Assembly (NCBI RefSeq): GCF_001940235.1
Contig: NZ_MJIE01000001.1
Coordinates: 372,001 to 436,000, forward strand
Origin: Hornefia porci
Lineage (GTDB): Bacteria > Bacillota > Clostridia > Peptostreptococcales > Anaerovoracaceae
Length of the DNA stretch: 64,000 nt
Direction of reading: 5' to 3'
The position numbers and the translations under genes are program-made. Below the pieces are notes generated by a model. The model ran no database searches and was not told the DNA's origin. It saw only the letters and a list, made by a program, of their open reading frames with translations. This document shows, one piece after another, positions 16,726 through 25,598 of the stretch; position 1 is the stretch's first letter; each line of letters opens with the position of its first letter.

Positions 16726-18675
16726 TCAGCGTGTCATAATCAGGTTGATATCGTTGCTCATCTGCAGCGGATCGCTGACGGTAAGGCCGGAGATCAGTGC
16801 CGCCTGGTCGTACAGGAGCCGTGTCATGGCCGCAGCGCTGTCTTTGTTCTCACCGTCTTCCCGGTAGACGTCCTGCAGCTTCTTTACTACATCATGCTCC
16901 GGATTAAGCTCCAGAACCTTCTCGGCCTTCACCGTCTCCTCTGTCGGCATACGGTTCAGCGTTTTCTCCATTTCCAGCGAGATTCCGCCCTTGCTGATCA
17001 GGCAGACGGGCGCGCTGTCAAGCCGGGAGGAGAACGTGATGTCCGCAACCTGATCCTTCAGCGTTTCCTTCATGAAGTCCAGAAGGTCTTTGTTGTCCTC
17101 CTCTGCTTTTTTAACCGCGTTCTTTTCCTCCTCAGAAAGCTCCTCGCTCATGTCCTCATCAGAGATGGAACGGAATTCCTTTTCCTTGTAATCCCGAATC
17201 ATCTTGATGGCGAATTCGTCGATTTCGTCTGTGAAATAGAGTATCTCATAGCCCTTCGCCTTCGCTGCCTCCGTCTGCGGGAGTATGTCGATCTTCTCCA
17301 CGGTTTCGCCCGGCGCATAATAAATATACTTCTGGTCCTCTTTCATCCGGGAGATGTATTCGTCCAGGGATGTCATCTTCTTCTCCGTCGAGGAATAGAA
17401 CAAAAGAAGATCCGCCAGAGTATCCTTATTCATTCCGAAGCCCTCGTACAATCCGTACTTCATCTGACGACCGAAATCCTCAAAGAATTTCTCGTATTCC
17501 TCCCGGTCGTTCTTCATCCAGGAAGCCAGCTCGCGCTTGATTTTCTTCTCCAGATTCTTTGCGATATTCCTGAGCTGACGGTCCTGCTGCAGCGTCTCGC
17601 GGGAGATGTTCAGCGACAGATCCTGTGAGTCCACGAGTCCTTTCACGAAGTTGAAGTAATCCGGCAGCAGATCCTTGCACTTCTCCATAATCAGGACGCC
17701 GCTGGAATAGAGCTGAAGTCCCTTCTCGTAATCCTTTGTATAATAGTCATAGGGAACATGCCCCGGAATGAACAGCAGCGCGGTATAGCTGCTGACGCCC
17801 TCCACCGTGGTCCGGATCACCCTGCGGGGATCGACATAATCGAAGAACTTGCTTTTGTAATATTCGTTATAGTCCTCGGTCTTCACCTTGCTCTTCTGGC
17901 GTTTCCAGATAGGCTCCATGGTGTTCAGCGTCTCCAGCTCCTGATACGATTCCATCTCGGGAGCCTTGCCCTCCTCCGGCTCAGCGTCTTCCTTCGGCCG
18001 CTGCTTTTCCACCATCATTTTAATCGGATACCGGATGTAATCCGAATATTTCCGGATCAGCTCCCGGATCGTATACTCCTCCATGAATCGGGAGTAGTTC
18101 TCTCCTTCTGTATCCTCCTTCAGGTGCAGAACTATATCCGTGCCGTTTCCTGTCTTCTCCGCGGGCGTGACAGTGTAACCGTCGGCGCCTGCCGATTCCC
18201 AGCAGAACGCCTGATCGCTTCCGTACAGTCTGGATGTGACCGTCACACGATCGGCCACCATAAACGCGGAGTAAAAGCCTACGCCGAACTGTCCGATAAT
18301 ATCAGTGGCGCGGCGGGCCTGCGCTTCCGCGCTGTCTCCCTCCGCCGCATCGCCGGCGTGCTCCTCCTTAAACGCCATCGAGCCGCTGCGGGCGATGGTT
18401 CCCAGGTTGGATTCCAGCTCCTCCTCGCTCATGCCGATGCCGTTATCCGAGATCGTAAGAGTCCGCGCGTCCTTGTCCGCCGCGATATCGATTACAAAGT
18501 CAGACCGTTTTATTCCGGTATCGCCTGACTGAAGGCTCTGATAATACAACTTGTCCAGCGCATCGCTGGCGTTGCTGATCAGCTCCCTCATGAAGATTTC
18601 TTTATGCGTATAGATCGAATTAATCATCAGATCCAGCAGTTTTTTCGATTCTGCCTTAAATTGTTTTTTTGCCAT
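16726..18675 (-). CDS. htpG: Chaperone HtpG (bacterial Hsp90)
   Basis: ATP-driven dimeric chaperone of the cytoplasm. The 649-residue protein begins AKKQFKAESKKLLDLMINSIYTHKEIFMRELISNASDAL and shows the GHKL ATP-site motifs DNGIGMSEEEL and GQFGVGFYSAFMVAD, the middle-domain block SLNISRETLQQDRQLRNIAKNLEKKI with the catalytic Arg region, and a C-terminal dimer domain ending NDINLIMTR. Length is standard. A GGAGGCG site precedes the ATG. A perfect CIRCE element between promoter and start indicates HrcA control, as for groESL and dnaK. Confidence 0.97.
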   Translation of the reverse strand: MAKKQFKAESKKLLDLMINSIYTHKEIFMRELISNASDALDKLYYQSLQSGDTGIKRSDFVIDIAADKDARTLTISDNGIGMSEEELESNLGTIARSGSMAFKEEHAGDAAEGDSAEAQARRATDIIGQFGVGFYSAFMVADRVTVTSRLYGSDQAFCWESAGADGYTVTPAEKTGNGTDIVLHLKEDTEGENYSRFMEEYTIRELIRKYSDYIRYPIKMMVEKQRPKEDAEPEEGKAPEMESYQELETLNTMEPIWKRQKSKVKTEDYNEYYKSKFFDYVDPRRVIRTTVEGVSSYTALLFIPGHVPYDYYTKDYEKGLQLYSSGVLIMEKCKDLLPDYFNFVKGLVDSQDLSLNISRETLQQDRQLRNIAKNLEKKIKRELASWMKNDREEYEKFFEDFGRQMKYGLYEGFGMNKDTLADLLLFYSSTEKKMTSLDEYISRMKEDQKYIYYAPGETVEKIDILPQTEAAKAKGYEILYFTDEIDEFAIKMIRDYKEKEFRSISDEDMSEELSEEEKNAVKKAEEDNKDLLDFMKETLKDQVADITFSSRLDSAPVCLISKGGISLEMEKTLNRMPTEETVKAEKVLELNPEHDVVKKLQDVYREDGENKDSAAAMTRLLYDQAALISGLTVSDPLQMSNDINLIMTR

Positions 18676-18697
18676 AATCTCGCCTCCATTGTATTTG

Positions 18698-18724
18698 TTA
18701 GCACTCTTTATATCCGAGTGCTAA
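18698..18724. promoter_or_regulatory. CIRCE element (HrcA operator) of htpG
   Basis: TTAGCACTC-N9-GAGTGCTAA, a perfect match to the consensus inverted repeat bound by the heat-shock repressor HrcA. It lies between the promoter and the htpG start, about 20 bases before the ATG. Confidence 0.95.
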
Positions 18725-18735
18725 ATCCATAATAT

Positions 18736-18763
18736 ACTGTACCACGTTTGATGAAAATGTCAA
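18736..18763 (-). promoter_or_regulatory. Promoter of htpG
   Basis: TTGACA (-35, 18758-18763) with TACAGT (-10, 18736-18741) 16 bases away on the minus strand; an alternative -10, TATATT, lies 5 bases further on. Confidence 0.55.
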
Positions 18764-18769
18764 TAGTTC

Positions 18770-18806
18770 TTTGTAAGAAAACGGAACCTGCCTTTGTAAG
18801 AAAACG
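18770..18806. repeat. Two 14-base direct repeats upstream of the htpG promoter
   Basis: TTTGTAAGAAAACG occurs at 18770-18783 and 18793-18806, a 23-base period (about two helix turns), just upstream of the -35 box. Function unknown; spacing suits a binding site for a cooperative regulator. Confidence 0.6.
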
Positions 18807-18827
18807 CCTGACACAGTTCTCTGCAGG

Positions 18828-18868
18828 AAAAAAGGAAACCGGCGCGCCGCTGACGCGGACCGGTCTCC
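18828..18868 (-). terminator. Terminator of the L,D-transpeptidase gene
   Basis: On the minus strand GGAGACCGG pairs with CCGGTTTCC with an inner GC stem, followed by TTTTTT. It starts about 33 bases past the stop codon. Confidence 0.8.
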
Positions 18869-18900
18869 GTATAAACCTCTGTGAATGTTCTGCAGATGTT

Positions 18901-21018
18901 CTATGGATGGACAATTACAGGCATTCCCGCCTCCACATAGCTGTAGAGTCTGGCGGCCTTGGCCGGCGGCATGTTCACGCAGCCGTGGCTCCCGTTCCGC
19001 AGATAAATCGAGCCTCCGAAGGAATCTCTCCATTTCGCGTCATGAAATCCGCAGCCCGCATAAAACGGCATCCAGTATTTGACCGGCGTTTTGTAGGAGG
19101 AGCCGTCGTTGTTTCTTCCCTCCAGCGTAGACGGGGACTGCTTGTACATCAGGGAGAACACGCCCTCCGGCGTTCCGTTCCCCTCCTTGACGTTTCCGGT
19201 CACAACGTCTGCCGATACCACGGTCTTTCCGTCCTTGACGCACCAGACGTGCTGTTTGCTGATGCTGACCTCGACATAAAAGTCGCCGATATCGTCCGTT
19301 ACGGAAGAGGATGAGCCGTAGCCCGTCATGGAGAACACCGCCTCTGTCGTCGCGTCCTTCCCTTCTGCCAGAACCCTGGACAGACGTGTTGTCTCTTTAG
19401 TGATATTCAGCGTATTTCCGTAATTTCCGCCGGAGATGGTGACCTTCCCGCCCTTCAGTTTAAGGTGGCGCGTCATGCCGACGGTGGTGAAGCGGTCCGC
19501 GACAGATTTAACAAAGGTTTTTACGGACTTTTCATCCACCGTAATCTCTCCGCTTTTGCTGACGGAAATCATTTTGTCCAGCTGCGCCGGCTTAATCGTA
19601 TATTTCTTTCCCGCGCCGGTGATGGTGATCTTCTTCGTCAGATATTTCTCCGCATAAGCCTGCCTCTCCTTCAGCGTTTCACTGTCGGAAAGAACCGTCG
19701 GCTTCTCATAGTAATCCGCCGCCGTATACGAGAACCTCATTTTGTTGCGGGCGATGGCAGACAGCAGAGCCTTCTTCAGTTTGCTCTTGTCAAGATTGTC
19801 GCCGTAAACCTCCTTGACGATTTTGAAGTCGGAGGAAGTCAGGTCGACGTAGGCGTTCCGGGTCTTTGTGGTATATTTGTTGTTTTTCACAAAGCTGAGT
19901 CCGCGGAACTGGCGGTTGAAGGACCTGCTGCTCTCCTTCGCCGTCATGGCGATCGTGTAGCTGCGTTTCGAGGGACGCACCGTCCGGAGCAGTTTTCTGA
20001 AAAAGCTCGGATGCAGACATTCCTTCACCTGCTGATTAATATCGTATTCCAGGTCGAAATTCCGGATGGCTCCGATTTTCTTGTCCTTCTCCGTTATCGT
20101 CAGCGTCTTCTTGTTCCACTCGTCAGTCAGCTTTTCCACGGCTTCAGCCTGCGTCAGACCAGACACATCGATTCCGTTAATCGATGACCCGGACTGGAAG
20201 GTGTCCGCATTCAGCACAACCTGATTCAGAGCGAATCCGCCCGCGCCGAGCACGGCCAGAATAATCACCAGTACAAGAAGAATCCGGCCCGCCCTTCTCT
20301 TCTGTGCGCGGCCGCTCCTCAATCCTGCTGTCCCCGGTGCACGCGAAACCTCCGCGGCTTCCTCTGTCATCGCTGGTTCCGCGGCAGCGGTCTCCTCCAC
20401 GGGTTCCTCTGTCGTAGCAGGCTCCGCGGCGGCTGTTTCCTCCGCGGCTTCCTCTGTCGTAGCAGGCTCCGCGGCGGCTGCTTCCTCCGCGGGTTCTTCC
20501 GTCGTAGCAGGCTCCGCAGCGACTGTCTCTTCCACGGGTTCTTCTGTCACCACTGCTTCCGCGGCGACTGTTTCCTCCACGGGTTCTTCTGTCATAACAG
20601 GTTCCTCAGCGACAGTTTCCGCAGCCGCTTCCTCCGCGGCAGCAGTTTCTTCCACGGGTTCTGCTGTCACCACTGCTTCCGCGGCGGCTGTTCCCTCCGC
20701 GGGTTCCTCTGTCGCAACAGGTTCTGCATCGGCAGTCTCCGCTAGGAGTTTCTCCGTCGCGACAGTTTCCGCAGCCGCTTTCTCCGCCGTAAGGTCGGAA
20801 ACCGGAAGCATCCGTGTGTCTGCGTCCGGCCGGTTCTCCTCTCCCCCTTTTTTCAGGGCGTCCGATGCCACTGCGTTCTTTTCCCGGACTGCCGCTTTGC
20901 TGTGTTTATCGATATATCTCTTTTTGATTCCGAATTTTTTAAATCTGTTTGGAGCATCATGCTTGCCCAAATACTTCACACCCTTCTGTTTTTTTAATAC
21001 ATTCCGCAGCGTTTCCAT
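18901..21018 (-). CDS. Membrane-anchored L,D-transpeptidase with acidic repeat tail
   Basis: Forms 3-3 cross-links or attaches proteins in peptidoglycan. Order along 705 residues: basic N-terminus (1-50); Glu/Ala/Pro/Thr tandem repeats of 15 residues (about 75-225, unit like EETAAAEPATTEEPV); Arg-rich stop (226-240); one membrane helix (about 241-265); two PG_binding_4-type domains (about 275-550); YkuD catalytic domain (about 580-705) with HVWCVKDG, GNGTPEGVFSL and the catalytic SHGCVNMP (Cys about 680). Since no signal cleavage is apparent, the 240-residue acidic tail should be cytoplasmic, which is unusual for this family. It has its own terminator. Confidence 0.92.
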   Translation of the reverse strand: METLRNVLKKQKGVKYLGKHDAPNRFKKFGIKKRYIDKHSKAAVREKNAVASDALKKGGEENRPDADTRMLPVSDLTAEKAAAETVATEKLLAETADAEPVATEEPAEGTAAAEAVVTAEPVEETAAAEEAAAETVAEEPVMTEEPVEETVAAEAVVTEEPVEETVAAEPATTEEPAEEAAAAEPATTEEAAEETAAAEPATTEEPVEETAAAEPAMTEEAAEVSRAPGTAGLRSGRAQKRRAGRILLVLVIILAVLGAGGFALNQVVLNADTFQSGSSINGIDVSGLTQAEAVEKLTDEWNKKTLTITEKDKKIGAIRNFDLEYDINQQVKECLHPSFFRKLLRTVRPSKRSYTIAMTAKESSRSFNRQFRGLSFVKNNKYTTKTRNAYVDLTSSDFKIVKEVYGDNLDKSKLKKALLSAIARNKMRFSYTAADYYEKPTVLSDSETLKERQAYAEKYLTKKITITGAGKKYTIKPAQLDKMISVSKSGEITVDEKSVKTFVKSVADRFTTVGMTRHLKLKGGKVTISGGNYGNTLNITKETTRLSRVLAEGKDATTEAVFSMTGYGSSSSVTDDIGDFYVEVSISKQHVWCVKDGKTVVSADVVTGNVKEGNGTPEGVFSLMYKQSPSTLEGRNNDGSSYKTPVKYWMPFYAGCGFHDAKWRDSFGGSIYLRNGSHGCVNMPPAKAARLYSYVEAGMPVIVHP
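20346..20800 (-). repeat. 45-base coding tandem repeats in the L,D-transpeptidase gene
   Basis: About ten imperfect 45-base units, encoding EETAAAEPATTEEPV-like 15-mers with alternation of EEPV and EEAA. Units nearest the membrane helix are most alike, suggesting recent expansion there. Confidence 0.8.
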
Positions 21019-21048
21019 GAGTCTGTTCCGAAAGCCGTGCGGAAGAGA

Positions 21049-21096
21049 TCAGCACCAATTAAGTCCGACGGGGACTTAATGAGCAGACACTAATTA
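21049..21096 (+). repeat. Intergenic palindromic repeat, copy B
   Basis: A perfect 8-base stem TTAAGTCC/GGACTTAA around GACGG, followed by TGAGCAGACACTAATTA. Same core, flank and orientation as copies at 3980 and 33272. It lies 30 bases upstream of the L,D-transpeptidase start, antisense to it. The rest of 21019-21229 shows no gene. Confidence 0.8.
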
Positions 21097-21229
21097 TCTA
21101 CTCAGTATAACTTATTCGTTATTTTATTTCAAGCGCGGAAACGTTAAATCCGGACATCATCGGTGACCGGATTTTCGCTGCGTTCATCTGTTCATATCAT
21201 TGGCATCTCTATATCTCTGTTTATCCCGA

Positions 21230-21412
21230 TTATCTCTTCTTTTTCCTTTTTCTGTCGCGGCTCGCCCCGTTTTTTTCAGGACGGGGACCGCTGCCGGGGC
21301 GTTTTCGCCGCAGCAGATGATTGACCACCACATAGAGCATCCCGATGCACAGGAAAATAAAGAAGGTGATTCCGATTGATGTAAATCCCTGAAATCCGTT
21401 TGAAAGACTCAT
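21230..21412 (-). CDS. Small single-pass membrane protein (60 residues)
   Basis: Not recognised. MSLSNGFQGFTSIG is followed by a strong hydrophobic helix (about 15-36, TFFIFLCIGMLYVVVNHLL) and a highly basic tail with RRKRPGSGPRPEKN and a Lys/Arg-rich end. A GGAGGAG ribosome site precedes the ATG. It lies 12 bases after the ABC exporter stop, in the same direction, so it is probably co-transcribed and may associate with the exporter. Confidence 0.75.
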   Translation of the reverse strand: MSLSNGFQGFTSIGITFFIFLCIGMLYVVVNHLLRRKRPGSGPRPEKNGASRDRKRKKKR

Positions 21413-21424
21413 TTTCTCCTCCGT

Positions 21425-23143
21425 CTATTCACTGAGCTGCTGCGTATGATAGAGCCTCGCGTATTCTCCGTTCCGCTCCAGCAGCTCTTCATGGGAGCCC
21501 TCCTCTGCGATGCGTCCGTCTTCAATCACCACAATCCGATCCGCCCCGCGTACCGTCGCGAGCCGGTGCGCAATGACCAGCGTGGTCCTTCCTCTGGACA
21601 GTTCATCAAAGCTCTTCTGAATCCGCTCCTCCGTAATGGTGTCCAACGCCGAGGTTGCCTCATCCAGAATCAGGATCCGCGGATCCTTCAGGAAGATACG
21701 GGCAATGGAAACTCTCTGCTTCTGTCCGCCGGAGAGCTTTGTGCCCCGCTCCCCGACATAGGTGTCGAACTGATCCGGCATTTCCAGAATATCACTGTAT
21801 ATTTCCGCCCTCTTCGCGGCCTCCACAACCTCTTCAAAGGTCGCCCCCGGCCGGCCGTAGCGGATGTTCTCCAGTATCGTGTCAGCGAAAATGAACACAT
21901 CCTGCTGGACGATGCCCACATTCTGCCGGATTGACGCCTTTGTTACATCACGGACATCTGTGCCGTCGATGAGAATTGCGCCCTCCGTCACGTCATAAAA
22001 GCGCGGAATCAGCTGACAGAGCGTGGTCTTGCCGCCTCCGGAATGACCTACAATCGCCACCGTCTCTCCGGGTTTGACATGAAGATCCAGATGGTCGATT
22101 ACCTCCGCGTTTTCATTGTAGGCGAAGGAAATGTCATTGATATCGATGCGGCCCTCGCGCACGGTGAGCGGTTTTGCGTCCGGCTTTTCCGTGACCTGCG
22201 GCTTCATCTCCATAATCTCCGAGAACCGGCGCAGACCCGCCATTCCGTTGGCAAAGATCTCCGCGAAGTTGGACATCTTCCGGATGGGCGTGACGAAGGT
22301 ATTGACAAACAGCGTGAATGTAATCAGGTCGATATAGTTCAGCTGATTTTTCATAATCAGATATCCGCCGAAGGCAATCACCGCGCAGGGCATGATGCAC
22401 ATGAAGAATTCCTGACTCGCGTTGAACGACCCCATGGCTTTGTAGTACCCCTTCTTCGCGTTAATGTAGGTATCGTTGGATTCCCGGAAACGTTCCTGCT
22501 CCACCCCTTCATTGGCAAAGGCCTTGGAGGTCCTGATGCCCGATATGCTGGATTCGATTTCCGAGTTGATGGAGGCAAGCTTCACCTTCACGTTGGAGGA
22601 TGCGGCCGCCATATTCCGCCTGCGGTTCATTACAATGACAAGGAATATCGGAATCAGAACCGCAACGATCAGCGCAAGCCTCCACTCCATCATGAACATG
22701 AACACGAGGGAGCCGATAATCGTCAGAATCGAGATGAGCAGATCCTCCGGACCGTGGTGGGCCAGCTCTGTGATCTCGAACAAATCACCGGTCAGGCGGC
22801 TCATCAGCTTTCCGGTTCTGTTTTTGTCATAGAATTCAAAATCCAGCGTCTGAAGCTTATGGAACAGCGCCGAGCGGATGTCTGCCTCAACATGCACCCC
22901 GAAGGTGTGTCCCAGATAGGTCATGAAATAATAGCAGACGGACCGCAATACATAAAAAAGCGCCACGCTGACCATCAGGGCGAAAAACACGCCGTATACC
23001 CTGCCAGGCAGAAGATTGTACATGGCGTATCTCGATACCAGCGGAAATGCCAGGTCGATGGCCGCCACGACCAGCGCGCACATCATATCGATGGCAAACA
23101 GTTTTCTGTGCGGTTTGAAAAAATGAAATAAAGTTCTGAGCAT
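21425..23143 (-). CDS. ABC-type multidrug/lipid exporter (fused TM and ATPase)
   Basis: A 572-residue half-transporter expected to form a homodimer. Six membrane helices occupy about 1-310; the nucleotide-binding domain (about 330-572) has Walker A GHSGGGKTTL, Q-loop GIVQQDVFIF, signature LSGGQKQRVSIARI, Walker B ILILDEATSALD and the switch His in VIAHRLATV. The layout fits the MsbA/LmrA/YfiBC exporters; the substrate is unknown. AAAGGAG precedes the ATG. The small basic membrane protein at 21230 follows by 12 bases. Confidence 0.93.
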   Translation of the reverse strand: MLRTLFHFFKPHRKLFAIDMMCALVVAAIDLAFPLVSRYAMYNLLPGRVYGVFFALMVSVALFYVLRSVCYYFMTYLGHTFGVHVEADIRSALFHKLQTLDFEFYDKNRTGKLMSRLTGDLFEITELAHHGPEDLLISILTIIGSLVFMFMMEWRLALIVAVLIPIFLVIVMNRRRNMAAASSNVKVKLASINSEIESSISGIRTSKAFANEGVEQERFRESNDTYINAKKGYYKAMGSFNASQEFFMCIMPCAVIAFGGYLIMKNQLNYIDLITFTLFVNTFVTPIRKMSNFAEIFANGMAGLRRFSEIMEMKPQVTEKPDAKPLTVREGRIDINDISFAYNENAEVIDHLDLHVKPGETVAIVGHSGGGKTTLCQLIPRFYDVTEGAILIDGTDVRDVTKASIRQNVGIVQQDVFIFADTILENIRYGRPGATFEEVVEAAKRAEIYSDILEMPDQFDTYVGERGTKLSGGQKQRVSIARIFLKDPRILILDEATSALDTITEERIQKSFDELSRGRTTLVIAHRLATVRGADRIVVIEDGRIAEEGSHEELLERNGEYARLYHTQQLSE

Positions 23144-23301
23144 TGTTCTCCTTTTCAGTTCTCCGGCTGTTTATTGTAATTTATAATTAACGGTGCTATA
23201 ATGGTGTCTGCTCGATTTCAACGGCTGAACACGCACTGCAGCCGGCTTTGTTAATCAACTAAATCTTACATGATGAACGATATAATTTCAAGGAGGTTTT
23301 T

Positions 23302-23997
23302 ATGAAAACAAGGGCGTTAAAGACCGCCTTCCCCTACACACTTCCTATCTTCGCGGGCTTCTGGTTTCTGGGACTCGCCTACGGAATCTATATGAACGCC
23401 TCCGGATTTTCCTTTGTATACCCTATGCTCATGAGCCTGCTCATCTACGGCGGTTCTCTGGAGTTCGTCGCCGTGGAAATGCTGCTGTCGCCCTTCGCCC
23501 CGCTGCAGGTTCTGATTATGACGCTGCTGATACAGGCGCGGCATCTGTTTTACGGGCTCTCCATGCTGGAGAAGTTCAAAGGACTGGGCTGGAAGAAATA
23601 TTACCTCATCTTCGGGATGTGCGATGAGACCTTTTCCATCAATTATACCGCCCGCATACCGGAGGACGTGGACAAAGGCTGGTTCATGTTCTTTGTTACA
23701 CTCCTCAACCATCTCTACTGGTTTTCCGGCGCGACCATCGGCGGACTCATCGGTTCGCTGCTGACCTTCAACACACAGGGAATCGGCTTCGTCATGACCT
23801 CAATGTTCGTCGTAATCTTTCTGGAGCAATGGCTGAAGGAAAAAAGTCACGCCTCCTCCTGCATCGGAATCGGCGTGTCGATTCTGTGTCTCAGCGTATT
23901 CGGTGCGGACTCTTTCATGATTCCGACCATGATCGCCATCATCGCCGTACTCGCGGCGTTCCGCAAGCCTCTTGAACAAAAGGAGATCCGGCCATGA
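23302..23997 (+). CDS. azlC: AzlC-family branched-chain amino acid exporter, large subunit
   Basis: Exports branched-chain amino acids together with AzlD. The 231 residues give about six to seven membrane helices with family features [49 protein letters not shown], the GMCDETFSI loop and the [16 protein letters not shown] block. AAGGAGG precedes the ATG, with a TATAAT box at 23281. The stop overlaps the azlD start by four bases (ATGA). Confidence 0.93.
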   Translation: MKTRALKTAFPYTLPIFAGFWFLGLAYGIYMNASGFSFVYPMLMSLLIYGGSLEFVAVEMLLSPFAPLQVLIMTLLIQARHLFYGLSMLEKFKGLGWKKYYLIFGMCDETFSINYTARIPEDVDKGWFMFFVTLLNHLYWFSGATIGGLIGSLLTFNTQGIGFVMTSMFVVIFLEQWLKEKSHASSCIGIGVSILCLSVFGADSFMIPTMIAIIAVLAAFRKPLEQKEIRP

Positions 23998-24329
23998 CTA
24001 TGACGCTGACCCAACAGATTATCACCATCGGACTGTGCATACTCGGAACGTTAATCACCCGGTTTCTGCCGTTTCTCGTATTTTCGGAAAACCGCAGAAC
24101 TCCGGCTTTTATTCTCTATCTGGGAAAATATCTGGCTCCTGCCGTGTTCGGGATGCTGGTTATCTACTGTCTGCGGAACGTCAGCTTTCTTCACGGCACT
24201 CACGGTCTGCCGGAGCTGATCGCAATCGGCGCGACCGTTCTTCTTCATCTCTGGAAGCGCCAGATGCTGATTTCCATCGCGGGCGGCACCCTGTGCTACA
24301 TGCTGCTGATTCACTACGTCTTTCTGTGA
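23994..24329 (+). CDS. azlD: AzlD-family branched-chain amino acid exporter, small subunit
   Basis: Small partner of AzlC, 111 residues with four predicted membrane helices and the family start [17 protein letters not shown] followed by the [18 protein letters not shown] helix. Translational coupling with azlC (ATGA overlap) matches the obligate pair. It converges on the ZIP transporter gene with 49 bases between. Confidence 0.93.
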   Translation: MTMTLTQQIITIGLCILGTLITRFLPFLVFSENRRTPAFILYLGKYLAPAVFGMLVIYCLRNVSFLHGTHGLPELIAIGATVLLHLWKRQMLISIAGGTLCYMLLIHYVFL

Positions 24330-24378
24330 CCGTAACCTGCACTGCATTTCAAACGGTTCCCGCCGGAAACTGACCGTC

Positions 24379-25161
24379 TCAGCCCAGCGCCACATCCAGC
24401 GCCATCATGAGTGTGAACCCCACGGCGAACATGAGAACTCCGATATTGGAATGCTCTCCTTCCGACATTTCCGGAATAAGTTCCTCGACGACGACATAAA
24501 GCATCGCGCCCGCGGCGGCACTGAGCATGTACGGCATCAGCGGGAGCAGCGCTTCCGCAGCGAGAATCATCAGCAGCGCCGCAGCGGGTTCTACAGCGCC
24601 GGACATGATTCCGCTCAAAAAGGCCTTACCTCTGCTCTTCCCCTCCGCGTGAATCGGCATGGAGATAATCGCTCCCTCCGGGAAATTCTGAATCGCAATT
24701 CCGATGGAAAGCGCCATAGCGCCGCCCAGCGAAATATCCTTTGTTCCCGTCAGCAATCCGGCGTACACAACGCCCACAGCCATCCCCTCAGGAATGTTGT
24801 GCAGCGTCACCGCCAGCACCATCATCGTCGTTCTGGTGAGATTGCTCGCGGGGCCCTCCGCCTTCTCCGCATGCATATGAAGATGCGGAATCATGTGGTC
24901 CAGAAACAGGAGCAGCAGAATGCCGATCCAGAAGCCCGCGACGGCAGGCACAAAGGACAGCGCCCCCATCGTATCCGTCTGCTCCATTGCGGGAATCAGC
25001 AGACTCCAGATTGAAGCCGCCACCATAACGCCGGCCGCGAAACCGGTCAGACCGCGCTGCACATGGTCTCGCAGTTCATTTCTCATCAGAAATACGCACG
25101 CGGTGCCCGCCGATGTTCCAATAAACGGAATGATAATCCCTGACATCACATTATAATTCAC
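24379..25161 (-). CDS. ZIP-family metal transporter (ZupT-like)
   Basis: Imports or equilibrates divalent metals such as Zn or Fe. The 260 residues contain eight membrane segments and the ZIP metal helices TLHNIPEGMAVGV (helix 4) and IQNFPEGAIISMPI (helix 5), plus a His-rich loop DHMIPHLHMHAEK (about 120). The start is taken as GTG at 25161, since AGGAGG lies 8 bases upstream; no closer ATG has a ribosome site. It is last of four genes in the ArsR operon, 13 bases after the thioredoxin-like gene, suggesting metal control by ArsR. Confidence 0.92.
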   Translation of the reverse strand: MNYNVMSGIIIPFIGTSAGTACVFLMRNELRDHVQRGLTGFAAGVMVAASIWSLLIPAMEQTDTMGALSFVPAVAGFWIGILLLLFLDHMIPHLHMHAEKAEGPASNLTRTTMMVLAVTLHNIPEGMAVGVVYAGLLTGTKDISLGGAMALSIGIAIQNFPEGAIISMPIHAEGKSRGKAFLSGIMSGAVEPAAALLMILAAEALLPLMPYMLSAAAGAMLYVVVEELIPEMSEGEHSNIGVLMFAVGFTLMMALDVALG

Positions 25162-25174
25162 AGGTCGTTCCTCC

Positions 25175-25585
25175 TCACTCCGCGGCGCCCGAGCCGATAT
25201 ACTGTTCAATTTCCTCCGGCTTCAGGACCTTTCCCGCCGACACGACCCGATCGTTCACAACCAGAGCGGGCATGCTCATAACACTGTATTCCATGACCTT
25301 TTCTATATCTGTGATATATTCCACTTCAACGGAGAGACCAGACTGCTCAACCGCTTTCTTCGCATTTTCATATTGCGCGCGGCATGATTTGCAGCCCGTA
25401 CCGAGCACCTTGATATTGCTTATTCCGCCGGCGGCGTCCTCCCCGCAGCAGCAGGCTCCGCCGCTCTGCTGTTCTGCAGTTTCCCCGCAGCAGCAGGCTC
25501 CGTTGCTCTGCTGCCCGGCTGTTTCTCCGCAGCAGCAGGCCGTTTTTGTTATCTTCTCTTCTTTTTTCTTTCCAAACAGCGCCAT
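25175..25585 (-). CDS. Cys-rich thioredoxin-like redox-active protein
   Basis: A small thioredoxin-fold protein of the TM0996/MTH895 type ('redox-active disulfide protein 2') at residues 53-136, with active site GTGCKSCRAQYENA and cis-Pro in SMPALVVNDRVVSAGKVL. In front lies an unusual module of three near-identical segments, each ACCCGE, spaced by 13 residues (Gly/Gln/Ser-rich linkers), giving nine cysteines that look like a metal or metalloid site. It lies between an ArsP-like permease and a ZIP transporter under ArsR, so electron or thiol transfer to the permease is a reasonable inference. Confidence 0.85.
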   Translation of the reverse strand: MALFGKKKEEKITKTACCCGETAGQQSNGACCCGETAEQQSGGACCCGEDAAGGISNIKVLGTGCKSCRAQYENAKKAVEQSGLSVEVEYITDIEKVMEYSVMSMPALVVNDRVVSAGKVLKPEEIEQYIGSGAAE

Positions 25586-25598
25586 AGTTTTTCCTCCT

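Noticed and set aside
21049..21096. Guanidine-II (mini-ykkC) riboswitch for the repeated hairpin
   Set aside because: The loop GACGG recalls ACGR, but that riboswitch needs two such hairpins and should lie sense to transporter genes; here single hairpins lie antisense or far from such genes.
22043..23131. Plus-strand open frame of 362 codons
   Set aside because: Antisense of the ABC exporter, His/Arg-rich shadow.
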